From contig OW799236.1 of assembly GCA_941918925.1 (NCBI GenBank), forward strand, positions 89,957,716-90,021,715: a DNA stretch of 64,000 nucleotides, in the 5' to 3' direction. Position 1 is the first letter of the stretch, and every line of letters begins with the position of its first letter. The DNA is from Phyto melanocephala (lineage: Eukaryota; Arthropoda; Insecta; Diptera; Rhinophoridae). Positions 47,171 to 59,523 of this stretch are shown piece after piece. Both the position numbers and the translations under genes were made by a program. Under the pieces are notes generated by a model, which did no database searches, had not been told where the DNA came from, and saw only the letters and a list, made by a program, of their open reading frames with translations.

Positions 47171-48077
47171 TTGCGCCTCGCATTGGTTAATTGCGTGGCG
47201 TCGGTTACCTGTAAAGAGTTACAGTTATCCGGAGACTCAATCAATCTTAATACCCTTACACTCTCTGAGTATTTATTAATAGTACCGTTATATTCCAAAA
47301 CATATAACATACAAAAAGTACCACAAAAACGAGAAAAAGTACCGCCCATAACATTTTATGTATTATCTCGGATCAATCTATGTTCAACAACGTAGAAAGT
47401 ACAAAGAGTACTTTAACAAAGGAAAAAGGATTTTTTTGGGTTTTTTCAAAGTTTAAAATTTTTAAATATGTATTTAACAAATAATTATTTTAAAAAGCAT
47501 AATTTAAGGTGAATAAATCTGCTAATTTTTGCATAAAAACATTTTCTAAAAAGTACCAAACTCGTTTCCCGAATTTTCCTCTTTCTATTCCGTTGCGAAT
47601 GGGTTTTAAATTTGACTAAATTACATAATTTTATACGTTTGGTAAAACGGCTAATACAGAGAAATTAAGTTGTTTCCCTATGTTTATATTTTAGTACCAA
47701 AATATAGTTTTTGACAATTAGGGGTTGATATTTAAAAAAAAGTGCCAGACACCTGTCGGTTATTTTTTCAGTAGTTCTTCACCTACTTAACATATTTTAC
47801 CCATTTCAATGACCTTCATCGATGTTCTTTTTAAAAAACATCAATATGCCGAAGACCTATTTCGTACCATTGTATGTTTAATTCCAAGCCTTAATGCAAA
47901 AATCTGAAACATTTTATTAAAAAATGCATTATTCGTACCTTTTCTATGTTCCAAATCCGCAATACCTTATTCGAAAATATTAGAACAGTTCTACATCCAC
48001 TTTTGGAAAAAAATACTTAAATCTAAGTAGAAAAATTTTAGTATTAATTAACTTATTGATTATTGGTTCTTTTACCT
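47171..48077. other. Spacer with recurring GTACC words
   Basis: Several aaagtacc/agtacca words occur between 47280 and 47940 without a fixed period. No gene; the paired 65-aa and 77-aa frames at 47152-47395 are unsupported. Confidence 0.4.
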
Positions 48078-48790
48078 TTTAAACCCTTCACCTGTGGTGC
48101 CATTCCATTTCTAATTTCTACAAGTTTCATTCCGACCCAACAAAGTATATATTTTTTGAAAGCTTATGAAAAGGGGAGTCGAGCAATAGCCATCTGTCCG
48201 TGTGTTGGTTGAAATTAAAAAGCCCCCACATATTGCACAAATGTGGTGGTATCAATCTTTTGCAAATATCTAAGAATGAATATTAATCCAATACAATCAG
48301 CCCATAACTTTCTGAGATAAGCAAATAAACACGACAGACTCTGTATTTCCCATGTTTTCACCATTAAAATCAACACTATTCAGCCCTAGAATAATTTTTA
48401 GAGACGTTTGCTTCTATGTACTTTTACATATTTATGTATGATACGTCTCAAGGGCTATTCGTAACAAGTTTGAATAAATCAGTTACTATTCGCCAAAGTT
48501 ATAGGAAAAATAAGTTTTATAAAATATGTATATTAAAGCTTTTAATTAATTATTAGACACGCTAAAGACGCAAAAATAAAGCCCTGATCTCAAAAACTAT
48601 ACTGCTGAGAAATACTGACCAACGAAAATCTATTTTTTTCAGCTTTTGGATAACAGAGAGAACCGATATGGTTATTGAATGGAAAAGCACGACTAGTAGA
48701 ATACAATTGTCTAGAAATAATAAAACAAAAACGGCGTATAATAATAAATCAGAAGTTTAGGTTAAACTACGATGTGGTCACTGTACTTTT
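48078..48790 (+). repeat. HINE-like family C copy, 3' end incomplete
   Basis: Starts acccttcacctgtggtg with a degenerate core (ccaacaaagtatatatttt) and a reduced ccatctgtccgtgtg run. It passes through cagccctagaataatttttagagacg and agttactattcgccaaagttatagg to aactacgatgtggtcact. The terminal hairpin is missing. Confidence 0.65.
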
Positions 48791-48965
48791 TATTCATAAT
48801 AATAAAGGGTTAATTTATAAATACGATAACACATATTAAAAATTTGATTTAAATTTTGTTTGTAAAGTTTAAAACTAAAACTCTGAATTACACAATGATC
48901 ACAGAAGAATAGTACAAAAATCTGCAAGAACTTTTTAGACTATACCCAACCTTTGTTTATAAAAA

Positions 48966-50722
48966 AAAACACTTTAACGGCTCATATAATTTCTCTATTA
49001 ATAAAGATTTTTGAATAATAAAGGACTATATTGAAACACCTTAGTTGTACTCATTAGCAAAAACAACTTTGACACGCCTACTATAACGCCCACTTTCTCT
49101 TTTGAATTGTGTCCAGACGCATAAACGTAGTCATGAAACTTCGAATATATATTTATCGAGTCAAAAGAATATTTTTCCCTGAAAAACGCTTAAATCTATG
49201 AATTAGGAAAAGAGTTATAGATAAAAATGTACGAAAATATATACCGCACAGTGTATATATGTATGATTCTGAAATTTTGCAAACATGGCTTTTTGGTCAA
49301 AGTCTTCGTTATAACGGAAAATAGATGTGCCACGCACACTTTTTTCCTTAAATATTTATAAAAATATATTAGTCATATATATAAGCATTTGTTCATCTTA
49401 CACTGCGCCATTTATTGTACTGTAGCTAAATATAAGATAAAGATGATAAGATAGATGACTCTACTAGCAACTACTAGATGGCATGCTAACAACTTATGCT
49501 TATGTTCTCCTGAAGTTATGCTCTATTAAAAATGGGAATTTAGGAAAATTTTGACTTAAGTAAAAAAAAATTATCTCTAAACATTATAAACAATTTATTT
49601 TCATGTACTAATGGCTAACAAATTTTAAAATTATACAAAACTTATTTCGTTTGAAAATCTTTTAAAAGCAAAATGTTATAGAAGTTTAAAAATCAAAATC
49701 TTACTAATAAATTTCCCGTTTTAGAAAAATGCAGAGAATGTATATTTTAAATCACCCTGTGGCCCTTAAAATTTAACCTTAAATTCACTTTCTTCCTCTT
49801 AAATTCATGTAAATTCTCTATGAATAAAGATTTTGGAATACTAAAGGACTAGATTGAAATATCTAAGTTATGTTTATTAGCAGAAACTTTATTGACATGC
49901 GTATTTTAACGGTCACTTTCATTGAAAGACTAAATTTACGAAAACATTTTACTAGCATACCGAAGTTATAATGGGTGGTTTTATTTTAAGGGACTATGTT
50001 GATTTTGAATAAAATTATTATGAAATTATTATCATTTATTTTTATAATGATAATATTTGTATGCTTCAATTATGTATGGAACAAAATATCGGCCAAATGG
50101 CCCCCAACCTAGGCGGCACACCACGATCCGATAGTCCAAATTTTCAATGACATTGTTGATGCTCGATTGTTGGGCACGATGATGAGTCGAGGTTGCTTGC
50201 TCTTTTGCCACGTTATTGTGAAAAACAGCAATGGGTCCCATTCAACGAACTAAGATGGCATTCACAGATGTTTTCACATTTCATACAGACCTGCTTTGCA
50301 GACATTTAAATATTTTTTACAATTCTCACGATTGTGGACGAATTCGAACGATTATGTTGACCAAAAGAATCACGAAATGCACAAAATGCATTTTGATTTG
50401 AACGCCCATTTTTATAAAAATCTTTAATATTTAAAAGCGTTGCTCGATTGCGTATCTTTCCACGGTTCAAATTGAGTTAGTCTGAGATTGAGAAATGTCA
50501 AATGAAATACAAGAAAAAAGTTGAAGTTTAGATGTGGTTCACCTTAAACATGGGCCCTTAAAATTTAACCACCCTCTACAAAGAAAGTGATACATATTTT
50601 ATTATAAAGAGATTATTCTATAGCGATTAACAAAATAATAAATATTGTGCTTTAAATGTACACAAAATTGGTGGTGGGTATAAAAGATCCGGCACAGCCG
50701 AATATAGTGCTCTTACTTGTTT
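48966..50722 (+). repeat. HINE-like family B copy B4, 5' truncated, close relative of B3
   Basis: It matches 28799-31405 nearly base for base except for small indels. It lacks the Helitron present in B3 (empty site at 49430/49431) and carries the same embedded inverted-repeat transposon. It ends with a hairpin (GATCCGGCACAGCCGAAT) and tgctcttacttgtt. The flanks differ from those of B3, so the two arose by transposition and not by local duplication. Confidence 0.85.
49973..50574 (-). mobile_element. Inverted-repeat DNA transposon embedded in B4
   Basis: GGGTGGTTTTATTTTAAGGG at the left and its counterpart ending ttaaaatttaaccaccc at the right define 602 bp. The minus strand keeps the same transposase N- and C-terminal scraps as the B3 copy. 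One frame (50032-50241) stays open across the deletion junction, but it joins unrelated pieces in shifted frames. Confidence 0.75.
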
Positions 50723-51639
50723 AAGTTTGTTTTGGTTATGTAACGGAAAGATAGTAATACGTAAAACAGTAACCGTAGGTTAAATAGTTCTTGTTACCGA
50801 TAATGGCAGTTTGTTAATGTTAATGTTTTTGTAAAATTGAAAAGATCATACATGTAAAAAGGGCCATAAGTTAATAGCAAAATATTAAACTTAATTTTTG
50901 AGAAAAACGGCCTATCTGTAAAAATTATGATGTCATTCTAAATTAAATTAGTTGCGATTTAGTATAAATAAATTTAAAAAAAATTATTTTAAGATATATT
51001 ATGAGATTTTAGTTAAAGTGGTCCAACCATATTGCACAATGTTAATTGTTAGTCATACTTGACGTCGAATTTTTTTGTTCAACTTAATTTGGCATTTCTT
51101 TGTTTAAGTGTTTGACAAATTCAACCAAAGTGAAGTGAGTAATTTCCTGTATTTGGGTTTTTAAGCCAAAATATTAAACAACTTTTTCAACAACCCTTTT
51201 TCCAGTAATACTTTAAATAAAAAAATTAAGTCTGTTTATTATTTGACATATTGTATATAATTTTTGGAAAACCAACTTTAAACAAAAAAATATATATGTA
51301 GTCAAGGTTAATCGTTTTGTGACAATTTAAAAAACAAAATAAAGGCGACATTAAAAAGCCTTTAACCAAAATTTACATTTTTAACACATTTTATAAAAAT
51401 ATCCCAAAAATTTCGAGAATTCAAAATGAAGATTTCCATAAATTAACATGTTTTCAGTCAAGGTGATTTAAACTATTTTGATAAATAACGAACCACTTAT
51501 TTTTTTTAACCCTTACATGTACAAAAACCTATAAGTCGAAGCCATGCACAGTTTTTTTAGAGAATTATAATTTTTTTAACAACAATGGAAAATGCCGAAA
51601 ATTTTTAAACTTTAAATACGTCTTATGTATGTACGTCTT
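50723..51639. other. Spacer without recognised features
   Basis: AT-rich, about 920 bp. No gene or repeat recognised. Confidence 0.5.
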
Positions 51640-51801
51640 ATCTGTGTAAAATTTCTACAATTTTCATTTCCGACCCCATAAAGATTATATTTTCTGAAAG
51701 CTTATGAATAGGGGATTCGATTAAGCTTTGTCAGTCTGTCCGTCTGTCCGTCTGTCCGTCTGTCTGTGTGTATGTTGAAATAAACTTTCTGAAGCCCCCC
51801 A
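51640..51801 (+). repeat. Fragment of HINE-like family A
   Basis: Carries gtgtaaaatttctacaatttt, ccgaccccataaag, agcttatgaataggggattcg, a (GTCY)n run at 51742-51768 and tgaagcccccc. It is cut there and followed directly by actcttacttgtttt, which is the extreme 3' end of a family A/B element. The middle is therefore deleted (51801/51802). Confidence 0.7.
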
Positions 51802-51815
51802 CTCTTACTTGTTTT

Positions 51816-52785
51816 TTATTAAGAGCAATCGCTATGGAATAATCCCTTTATACTAAAATATGTATCACTTTCTATGTATAACTTAAAATTCCAATTAATT
51901 TATTTTTTTAAATTTCGTCTTAAAATGAAACATTAAGAATTTCTACATTAGAAATGATACTACTGACTCTTTTTTTTCAACAATGTTGTTTGTATTTGTA
52001 CTGAATCTGAAGAGTATAATTTGGTAACCAGAGTTTATTAAAAAATAATATTAGCATTTTGTGGGCATGGCACCTCCTACTTTTAAAAATATATAATTAA
52101 TGTTTGAATTCAACTTAGATAATCCATTACAGATTTTGTTTCTTTTGAAAAAGATAATATGAATTTTAGATAAAATGTTATATGGGAGGTGGACGATACA
52201 GTTGGCGTGTCACCCTTACTTTTTGGAATTATTATTATATTGACGAGAAATGTATGTATGCAACATTTCATTATCATAAATCCAATTCTGTCGGTTTTAT
52301 AAGCTTTTAAATTTCATTAACAGTAAATTATGTGAGAAGTGGGCAATTAAGTAGACGTGTCAAAGAAGTTTCAACTTTTCAACTTATTCTTTCAATATCT
52401 TTATCCATAGAGAAATTATATGAATTTAAAATAAAGCGTTATATAGGAGGTGGGCGTTAAGGTGGGCGTGTCACGTTAATTTATTAGAAATACACATACA
52501 TACATATGTTGTTCAGAAATGTATATATGCAAAATTTCATCATCATCATACATCTATTTCTGTCGGTTTTTTTGAGCTTTTTGATTTCAGTCACAGTAGA
52601 TTATGTGAAAAGTGGGCGTTAAGTAGACGTTTTAAAGAAGTTTCTGCTTAAAAATTTAATTTAAATATTTTAATACAGAGTCCTTTATTTGTGGGCGTTA
52701 AAGAGAGCGTGTCACCTCATTTTTCCGTTATTACAAGTCTTCTGATCAAAAAGCAATGTTTGTAAAGACAAGTAATTTTAAAACA
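51816..52785 (-). repeat. HINE-like family B copy B8, both ends missing
   Basis: taagagcaatcgctatggaataatcc (the reverse of the family B 3' region near 6870-6900), then gtgggcattaag, ggtgggcgttaaggtgggcg and gtgggcgttaaagagagcg units in family order. No hairpin or palindrome remains. Confidence 0.65.
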
Positions 52786-52894
52786 CTTCAAATATGACGT
52801 TGAACAACTTTAAATTATTGAACTGTATATAAAGTCAATTACAGCAAAAAATTTTGTGTAAGCTGCCTTAGAGGAACTTATGTAATAGTTTACA

Positions 52895-53289
52895 CGGCAG
52901 TATACAGAGAAGCGAAAAATCACTTCAAGGAGACTACAATAAACAATCAAATCGTTAAAAGATTAGACTGTTTTAAGCTGCAAGAAAAAAGTTGATTCTG
53001 AAAAGTATGGAGAATATGCTTAAAAAAACTGCACCAATTTTAGCAGAATTATATCCACAAAAAAAGTTGACCCCGACAGTTCATAAAATATTGTCGCATG
53101 GCAAAGATATAATGAATGTCAGACTTTGTCACTTGGGGAGCTTTCTAAAGAAGCACAGGAGTCCCTAAACAAATCAACACTTTCAAATCATCAAGGGAGA
53201 GACAAAATAAGGGCCTCTTCAACATGTTAGCAACATCTTCCGAGCGACTTAATTCATCACTGCGGCATATTAAGTCACGAAAGAGTTAG
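52895..53289 (+). pseudogene. Decayed DNA-transposon protein remnant
   Basis: Read across frames: AELYPQKKLTPTVHKILSHG, then SLGELSKEAQESLNKS, then LFNMLATSSERLNSSLRHIK. I recall a family of uncharacterised arthropod transposon proteins with (M/L)TPTVHKILIHG..I..LPIG.LSEEAQE..NK....R.LL..SDP.I in this order. The superfamily name is uncertain. Stops and at least two frameshifts make it non-functional, and no terminal repeats were found. Confidence 0.6.
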
Positions 53290-54352
53290 AAAATAATTAT
53301 AATTCAGAAATTATTAGTCTTTTACATAAAAAAGCCTTTAAAAATAAAAAAAATTTGTTTACTTACCATAAAATTTATTTTTGAACAAATTTCAACTTTT
53401 CTAAACTAATCTAAAAGACGTAGAAGTTTTTTACATTTTTTTATTATCTCATTTGGTTCAAAAGTTATGATTTTTGCAAAGAAAAAACTCAAATGGTGTC
53501 GGTAGTTCTTGAAGACGTAAAGAAAATTAATAGCAAAATAGCCATTTAACCAAATTTAAAATCTTTTAATGGTAAGATATAATACGCAAAAACTTTTTAT
53601 TGCACAGTTTTACAAAACGAGCATTTACCTTCTAGGATGGCAAATAAGTTCACTTGTCACGTTTGTCGACTAATCGCCATATCTGACAACCCTGATAATC
53701 AGTAAAATTCAGCGAAATACCTGTTTGATAACGTTTCTATTATATTCTGCGAATTCATAGAATAAACTATCTACTAAAGTTATTTCTTTATAGTATTTTT
53801 CTATTCTCTTTTTTTGTGCCTTTTACAATGTCATAAAGTCATTTTGTGTATTATTTGGTAAAGTCAAGATCATAAATTTTACTTTCTTTTTATGAAAATT
53901 TGTTACCTTTCAGTTTTTACATTCATTATACTCTAGTAAAAGGCTGTGATTTCACGGTCACTGATCGTTTCATAATATCAGAATTTTCTTCCAAACACAC
54001 AGTTATTCGCACTTTGTTAGTTTTCTTCTGCCGTTTCCTTTTAATATCTTTCACAGGAATTTGTATTTTTGTCGTTTTTGTTGAATTTTTTTTTTTGGAA
54101 TTTTGTTTCTCCATATTTGTATGCCTGCATTTTATGTGTGGTCATCAAGTATCAATTAAGACTCCTTATTAGGTCCTGAACTTAACTTAACTCTAGCTTT
54201 GTCATGTCTTGGCTGTGTGTATGTTTCCCTTTGTTTAACCATAATTATCTCGCCCATTGTTAATTCATTGTTAAGCGCGAATGCTTGTTATTGCGGTTTT
54301 TATTACTCGATCGTGCGGTTGTAATATTGAACTAGACCATGAATGTAAGTTT
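53290..54352. other. Spacer without recognised features
   Basis: About 1 kb. The 90-aa and 62-aa frames on opposite strands near 53900-54172 are a T/A-rich stretch without similarity. Confidence 0.5.
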
Positions 54353-54494
54353 TACCAGGGGCTCAATTCTCGTTCTGTGCAACTGTGAAATTAAAAAATG
54401 TTTGTATAGAAGAGGGTATGGTGACACCATATGATATGACACACAACAACTTTTCATTTCATAGTTTCATAGAACGAGAATTGATACCCAGGTA
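54353..54494. repeat. 142-bp MITE with ~38-bp inverted repeats
   Basis: The left arm TACCAGGGGCTCAATTCTCG then TTCTGTGCAACTGTGAAAT (to 54391) pairs with 54456-54494 in reverse complement (TACCTGGGTATCAATTCTCG..) with about six mismatches. Only about 65 bp separates the arms. No target duplication could be assigned. Confidence 0.7.
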
Positions 54495-55139
54495 TCTCTA
54501 TTATTTGTGATAAGTAAAATATATAACTACTTATACATTCATATGTATGTATATTTGTTGATGATAGCTTATTTGTTCCTTGTAATGATTTCAATATAAT
54601 TATTCAAAAAATTGTATAAAGAAATTAAAATTATTTTAAATTGATATAGATGTTCAGTGCTCTTTGACACACTTTCATTTTGAAGATAAGATGATTTTTA
54701 TTAAAAGTTATTTTAAACCATAAAATATCAGTTATTCAATTTAATTTAAATAAACTAGCATGTTTTTCAAAAGGAAAACATATACATACATATATAATAT
54801 ATACTTAAGGATAATCTGTAAATTTTTTTAAAATTTTACTTAAACTTTGCTTTAAGGGTTTTTGTATCAGTTAGAAATGACAAAACCGGTTTTCGATTAA
54901 TTTGAAAAATCGGTTTTTATTATTGAATTATTCGATACTATCGAATAGTTTGGTGCGGTTATATACATATGTCTTTGTCCACATAAATAACTTCTGTATT
55001 TAAATATTTTTAAATCTTGCGTCTCCATCACACTCGAGAATTACGCAATTTTTTCTTCATAGTGTGTACAGAGTGCATTTTGTTTTTAAAGTGATTGCTT
55101 TGCATATGCATATACATATATCTGTATGTCGTATTAATC
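54495..55139. other. Spacer without recognised features
   Basis: AT-rich, with a weakly repetitive cggttt/gaaaaatcgg patch at 54890-54960. No gene. Confidence 0.5.
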
Positions 55140-55386
55140 ATTTAAAAATAATCAGGAATGAATCGCAATTGAAGTCCAACACAATCGCTCCACAACTTTC
55201 TGAGATATGAGCAAATAAATACGAATGCTCCATATTTTTACCGCAATAATTAAAATTGTTCTGCCATAGAATAATTTATTTACACGTTTGTTTCTATTTA
55301 TGATAAGACTCTATATGTAAATAAAAAAGATTGGGACAATGGGTCCAATAAAATTATTATGAAATATATATGCATATAAATATATA

Positions 55387-55875
55387 CTAGCTGACCCGGC
55401 AAACGTTGTTTTGCCATATAAATTATTTCTAGGAAATATTTTTTACATTAAAAAAAACGCAAATCATATGTGTTCTACGGTATGCAGATCTATCTAAGTT
55501 TAAAATTTCATCGAAGACGTTACGTTATTTAGGTGAGGCACAAATTGGCCCTTGGGGTAAGTCACCCTAAATATTTAGGAGTATGAAAAATAGATGTTGA
55601 CCGATTCTTAAACGTTTATTTCTACATCAGCTGTACTATAAATTGTGTACAATTTGAAGAAATATACTAAAAACTATATCGATGCAAGTACATAATTAAA
55701 AAAAGTGGGCGTTGAAATAGGCGAAGTAAAAAAGTATCCTATTAATCATTAAAAATAGATGTTGACCGATTGTCAGACCTACTCGATATGCACTCAAAAT
55801 TTCATGAAAATTGGTCGAGCCATTTCAGAGAAGTTTAATCACAAACACCACGAGACGAGAATTTTATATATTAGA
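55387..55875 (-). mobile_element. Short canonical Helitron, 489 bp
   Basis: On the minus strand it starts TCTAATATATAAAATTCTCG. It ends with the hairpin GGCAAA..TTTGCC, then GGGTCAGCTAG followed by T in the flank. A TC start and a CTRR end preceded by a hairpin are the Helitron signature. It contains no coding sequence. The base before TC is T where A is expected, a probable later mutation. It is not related to the Helitron at 29269 beyond the terminal rules and a gtgggcg motif. Confidence 0.85.
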
Positions 55876-55883
55876 ACATAAAA

Positions 55884-56279
55884 AGGGGCCGCCAACTAAC
55901 TTTTTCTTTTGAAAATCCTATAAAAAAAACTACTGAATATTTTCTCAAATTTCTTTTTTTATTTGAAAGTACAATCCACGCCAATGGCTTCACGAATATT
56001 ATTCTTTAAAGCGTCAATTGTCTCTGTCTTGTTGGCGTAACACTTATCTTCGACGGCACCCCACAAATAATAGTCCAACGGTGTCAAATCGCACCTCCGA
56101 GGTGGCCAAATGACATCAGCGCTGCAGCTGATAATGCGATCTTCAAAAACAAGGCGCAAAACATCGAGTGTAGTTGAACCCAATGTTGCCAATATCCTCC
56201 TCTTCAATTTTTTGAACAAAAATTCGTTTAACATGGCCCGATAACGATCGCCATTGACTACGGCCACCTTTGTTTTAAA
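55884..56279 (-). mobile_element. mariner/IS630-type fragment, one end only
   Basis: The left end aaggggccgccaactaac corresponds to AAGGGTCCGCC of the elements at 27288 and 60691. The right terminal repeat is absent, and sequence passes directly into the family C repeat at about 56280. It complements those two copies by retaining the transposase C-terminal half. Confidence 0.8.
55959..56270 (-). pseudogene. mariner/IS630-type transposase, C-terminal half
   Basis: The minus-strand frame contains VVNGDRYRAMLNEFLFKKLK, then a deletion that removes the QQDGATCH block. TTLDVLRLVFEDRIISCSAD follows, then WPPRRCDLTPLDYYLWG (third catalytic Asp) and CYANKTETIDALKNNIREAI. The open frame extends into the neighbouring repeat at its start (to 56489) by chance. 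It lacks the first two catalytic residues. Confidence 0.85.
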
Positions 56280-56866
56280 TATGTCCAGTTTTTCAAGCTT
56301 CCACATAATTTTTGGACACGCTAGTGACACGAAATTGCTCCTGATAAAATCTAATCTAAAACTGTTTTTCCTAAAACTTACAAACGAAAATCGATTTTTT
56401 TCAGCTTTAAAGCAACTAAGTGGATCAATATGGGTTCTAAATGACTTGAGTATCAAAATAGAACATACAATATTCATGATGTCCACCACTACAAAATGTC
56501 GTACAATAAATTTATATATGGATCAAATCACTTTTTGAAAGTGTACCCCCTTCAATCACCTTACTATTTGTATCAAATGAAAATAAATACAGTAAACTAT
56601 GCAAAAGTTAAAATCAAAGATGACGAATTTAGGGTAAAAATATAGTAAATACGTCTTTGTCCCTTCATCACCCACAACATTGGTAACAAATAAAATGGCT
56701 TTACCTGTAAAATACAGTAAACTAAGAAAAAGTGTTAAATCCAAGATAACGTCTAAAAAAAAACTTGACCAATAAAATACAGTTAACTATATAAAAATTC
56801 GAAATCGAAGATAGGCTACTCTACGATGTGATCAGATTCGGCATGCCCAAATATACTTGTTAATTA

Positions 56867-58584
56867 TGCATTTAATTTTGGATGTATTTTGAGTTCAATT
56901 TAATAGACTTAAAGAAGATCACTAAAAAAATAGTATTAGATTTATGTTTGACAGATTTATAAATTCTGAATTATATTATTCTGAATTAAAGCAAAATAAA
57001 TATCATACATATGTATTACAATTTCTACTTCAATATTTCAAATTGCATTTTAAAACTAAAATTACTGATGAATTTCGTTTTCAAACCCGTATTATATACG
57101 GTGATATTTTAACTTTAATACTCGACATCGATTTCAACAAACCTTCAAATTAGTACCATGTCCAAAAGTCTATAATTTCTTCTTGGAATCCAAAACATTT
57201 TCTACTACACATTTACTTAAATGTTTGTTGAGAAACATCAACACTACATGTTTATGCATTTTAAATAACCGTATCCAAATTTATTTTACTTTATCCATAT
57301 CATGGCCGCAAAACCAAAAATCCACACAGATAGTGCCATTTATTGGTGGTGATGGTGGTGGTTTACAAGAATTCTCTCTATCATATACTGTATGTGCATA
57401 TTACAATTTTCTTTTCTTTGGTGGCGTAAAACGACTCCACAGGGTTTCATTGACCTTGAATATTTGTAGATATCACTCCCTCATTTTATAAGCTAAAATT
57501 TCTCTTCCATTATTTTCTTCTTTTATTTTATGAGAATGTTCTCTCTCACTCACCACTGTTGAGTCAACAACGTTTTCTTGTGTGGTTTTAATATTTCTGG
57601 TCGCTATGGTCGCAGTTCTCAATGTATTTCGTGTTTTTCTATTGATTTAGCTCAGCGAGATGCATGTCCTCGCTAAAGAAACTTATCATTATTTAACTCT
57701 GTATGTCTCTCAGTATGTGTTTCACATTGTTTTGTAATTCTTCTGTAGTCAGTATTTCGTTTTGCATTTTAGTATGTGCAAATGATCGTAAATATTTTGA
57801 GTGATAATTGTCCGTTAATCGTCTTGCTGCAACCTTGACACATTAGTTTCGTGTCCTTTTTTGTAAGATTCTCCTCTTTAGCACTTTGAGTTTCACCTCT
57901 CACTATGTTAGTGACTACATACTTATGAAGCATTTATTTAGTTTTCTAACTGAATGAAATGAATTTAATTTTTTCGGGTGTGCTGTGTTTCGAAACCGAT
58001 CACTTTGGTTTAATATACGTTTGTATTTACTTTGGTTCAGCGATTTTTGTCACTTGGTGGGATAGTTAATATAAGATGAATATATGTATGTGTTGTTACA
58101 AGATCATCATCATAGGTGATTGTAATTTATTTTCTTTTGATTGGACATAACAAAATAATTATTCTTTATAATGCTACTTAAGGAAAAAAATTTGACATAT
58201 TTAATTTCACACTAATACTATATACTTACATACGTGAATAATACATACATGCATACAGGCAAACATAAAATTTTTATAAAAACTTGCTGTTGTCAACCCA
58301 CAAAAAAAATGCTTCCTCAGTCGCTTTCGTACTGTTTATGCTTCCAAAGTCTCTTGTAGAAGACATTTTTTTTAAATGCGATGTCCCTCTTCGTAGGTCT
58401 CTATTTTGCAATTAGTAAATGCTAATTTTATCCCTACCAGGAGCAGCATAATCATGGCTTAGCAGCTTGCTTACTTGCTTGTATATGTATGTAATTAATT
58501 TAAACATTTCTACGTATGCTACGTAGCGAATGAAGTTTATACTTTTTAATATTGTTTAGTCAAAACCTATTGCCGATATAGATA
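56867..58584. other. Intergenic spacer without recognised repeats
   Basis: About 1.7 kb, with comparatively complex sequence at 57500-58080. Frames at 56944-57153 and 57183-57491 have no similarity I recognise and no splice or promoter context. It is a candidate for host regulatory or transcribed non-coding DNA. Confidence 0.45.
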
Positions 58585-58807
58585 CAGTAGACTCGCGGTA
58601 ACAAAAACACCGCCTTACGTGAACACCAGATAAGATGAACTTAATTTTTTTTACACTGACTACTCTGTAGCATGAACACCTGAACAAATTTGCCGGTTAT
58701 CCAAATCGTTTTCATAAATAGGAGTATCCCCGTAAATGATTGCACAGGTTTAGTTTAGTGCGCGCTGCTGATTTAGCATGATCTAATCTAAAGTTTTTCC
58801 TGAAAAA

Positions 58808-59060
58808 TGTCACAAAAACTACCAAAATTCTAAAGTTAAACTGTGATTTGAAAAGCAAAAAAATCCTCGCTCTTTTAGGAATTTTTAATCTCCTGTGGAC
58901 TACAATTGCTCGAAATTGTAATGAATGACAGCTGCCATTTTTAAAAATTGGTTTAAATATTAATGGACCCTATTGGCTATTTAAATTCAACTTGGCAACG
59001 TCTTGAAAAGAAAACCATAGCAAAATGCTGGCTCTTTAGGAAATAAAGAAGACTGTGAAG
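58808..59060 (+). pseudogene. pogo/Tigger-type transposase scraps
   Basis: Beginning MSQKLPKF at 58808, with stops, it later reads LNSTWQRLEKKTIAKCWLFR (about 58986-59045). The latter resembles the W..V...TI..CW(.)KAG(F) segment near the C-terminus of pogo/Tigger/jerky-type proteins. The DDE domain is missing. Confidence 0.55.
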
Positions 59061-59151
59061 AGGATATCCCGTTAGCTTTTTTGAGAGAAAGAATTTGTTC
59101 AGCAATTAAAACTTAAAAATTAAAAGATAATTCAAAAAAGGTAACACATTT

Positions 59152-59523
59152 GTATACCCGCCACCAAAAAAATGGTGGGGCTATATTCATTTTGTCATTC
59201 CGTTTGTAACACATCGAAATATCCATTTTAGACCCCATATTATATATTCTGTATCGGGGTTTGATTTTATGACGATCTGGCTATGTCCGACCGTCTCTCC
59301 GTTTATTCAAAGCAGGAAAGAGGTCGGAACGAAAAAGCTAGGGAGCTCAAATTTTGCCAGAATATTTCCAATACACAAGGTTTGTTTGGTATCGAAAATG
59401 GGATAAATTGGAATATTAAGAAGAGAGTTATATCTCGTAATGCAAGAGTAGGTCAAAAAAATCATTTTGATTCCACATCGAATAAAATGCAATTGTGTCC
59501 AAACGCATTGACGTAGTCATGAA
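59152..59523 (+). repeat. HINE-like family B copy B5, 5' part, nested in the pogo-like element
   Basis: 5' palindrome TATACCCGCCACC..GGTGGGG, tgtcattccgtttgtaacac, core gaccccatattatatattc, short gtccgaccgtctctccg and interior aaaaagctagggagctcaaa up to acgtagtcatgaaatg, where it stops. The 3' half with the hairpin is lost. Confidence 0.78.

Larger units (their letters stand above)
55140..56866 (+). repeat. HINE-like family C copy, interrupted by a Helitron and a mariner fragment
   Basis: The left part (55140-55386) holds the 5' interior (caggaatgaatcgcaattg, ctgagatatgagcaaataaat). The right part (56280-56866) holds cttacaaacgaaaatcgatttttttc, taacaaataaaatggctttacc, gaccaataaaatacagttaac and the 3' end, ctacgatgtgatcagattcgg, catgcccaaatatacttgtt. 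The hairpin GATTCGGCATGCCCAAAT is imperfect. The intervening 0.9 kb consists of other elements. Confidence 0.65.

Noticed and set aside
55159..55220. Possible independent repeat with ctgagatatgagc words
   Set aside because: Explained as the interior of the interrupted family C copy 55140-56866.
57183..57491. 102-residue open frame with a GGDGGG segment
   Set aside because: No recognisable domain, splice context or codon signal; the glycines come from a ggtggtgat run.
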